Positions 6,568 to 6,693 of a stretch of DNA of 6,693 bases are shown here, one piece after another. The position numbers were made by a program, and so were the translations under genes. The notes under the pieces are model-generated. The model ran no database searches and was not told where the DNA came from. It worked only from the letters and a program-made list of their open reading frames with translations. The stretch's first letter is position 1. Each line of letters begins with the position of its first letter. This DNA comes from Deltaproteobacteria bacterium (GTDB taxonomy: Bacteria; Desulfobacterota_C; Deferrisomatia; Deferrisomatales; JACRMM01): the NCBI GenBank assembly GCA_016218905.1, contig JACRCS010001019.1, forward strand, positions 1 to 6,693, read 5' to 3'.

Positions 6568-6693
6568 ATGCCGAGGGACTTTTCGCGGGGATTGCAGCAG
6601 GCGGGACGGGACAGCACCCCGGAGGAGTTGGAACTCGTCCGGGAGACAGTGGAGTTGTTTCCGGGGTTGAGTCGCAAGGAGCTGGCTCGCACG
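6568..6693 (+). CDS. 5' end of a DruA/DUF4338-like or IS4-like transposase gene (partial)
   Basis: Forty-two codons are visible before the window ends, starting at ATG 6568 with GGAGGAG at 6553-6559. The segment EELELVRETVELFPGLSRKE followed by LART looks like the N-terminal helical module that I associate with DUF4338 (DruA of the Druantia defence system) and with IS4-like DDE transposases that carry the same module. In these the typical continuation is a short region around an LGW motif that cannot be checked here. Four of six leucines use TTG, which is rare in the neighbouring fadD-like gene, consistent with recent arrival. A transposase is more likely than a defence protein because the module is far more common in transposases and because of the RBS hairpin. 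With only 42 residues the family call is tentative; the presence of a gene is well supported by start, ribosome-binding site and open frame. Confidence 0.55.
   Translation, partial: MPRDFSRGLQQAGRDSTPEELELVRETVELFPGLSRKELART

Noticed and set aside
1..6693. CRISPR array, rRNA, tRNA or a complete multi-gene defence system.
   Set aside because: No regularly spaced repeats, RNA gene signatures or defence gene cluster were seen in the window.

Overview
The window is GC-rich (roughly two thirds G+C) bacterial chromosomal DNA, and its real genes have strongly GC-biased third codon positions. The order carD, PIN/TRAM protein, ispD-ispF is typical of bacteria with the MEP isoprenoid pathway. The fused ispDF, the membrane-anchored PIN/TRAM protein and a bacterial GTDC1-like glycosyltransferase would fit Acidobacteriota, Myxococcota/Desulfobacterota or a related uncultured lineage. 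That placement is inference; the window has no rRNA or other phylogenetic marker that I can place with certainty.

Layout. Positions 20-2724 hold a tight minus-strand operon read from right to left: carD (2724 to 2224), a PIN/TRAM membrane protein (2220 to 1201) and bifunctional ispDF (1204 to 20). carD and the PIN/TRAM gene are separated by 3 nt. The PIN/TRAM stop and the ispDF start share a TTGA overlap. Both downstream genes start at TTG behind strong Shine-Dalgarno sequences, so translation is probably coupled. Positions 2725-3374 are a 650-nt stretch without a convincing gene; it should carry the carD promoter. Positions 3375-4550 (minus) encode a GT-B glycosyltransferase of the GTDC1/DUF3524 type, the family that mannosylates queuosine in animal tRNA-Asp. 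Fifty base pairs away, and divergent from it, 4601-6421 (plus) encodes a long-chain acyl-CoA synthetase. After a 146-nt spacer, a plus-strand gene begins at 6568 and runs off the window. Its first 42 residues resemble the N-terminal domain shared by DruA (DUF4338) proteins and a group of IS4-like transposases, and its ribosome-binding site lies in a predicted hairpin.

How the parts fit. The left operon joins an RNA-polymerase-binding global regulator (CarD) to two or three steps of isoprenoid precursor synthesis, with a nuclease-like PIN/TRAM protein of unknown function between them. The glycosyltransferase and the acyl-CoA synthetase are divergent and need not be functionally linked. The right edge looks like the start of an accessory or mobile region. 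The most interesting points are the bacterial queuosine-mannosyltransferase homologue and the hairpin-guarded DUF4338-like gene. I did not find a complete new multi-gene system.
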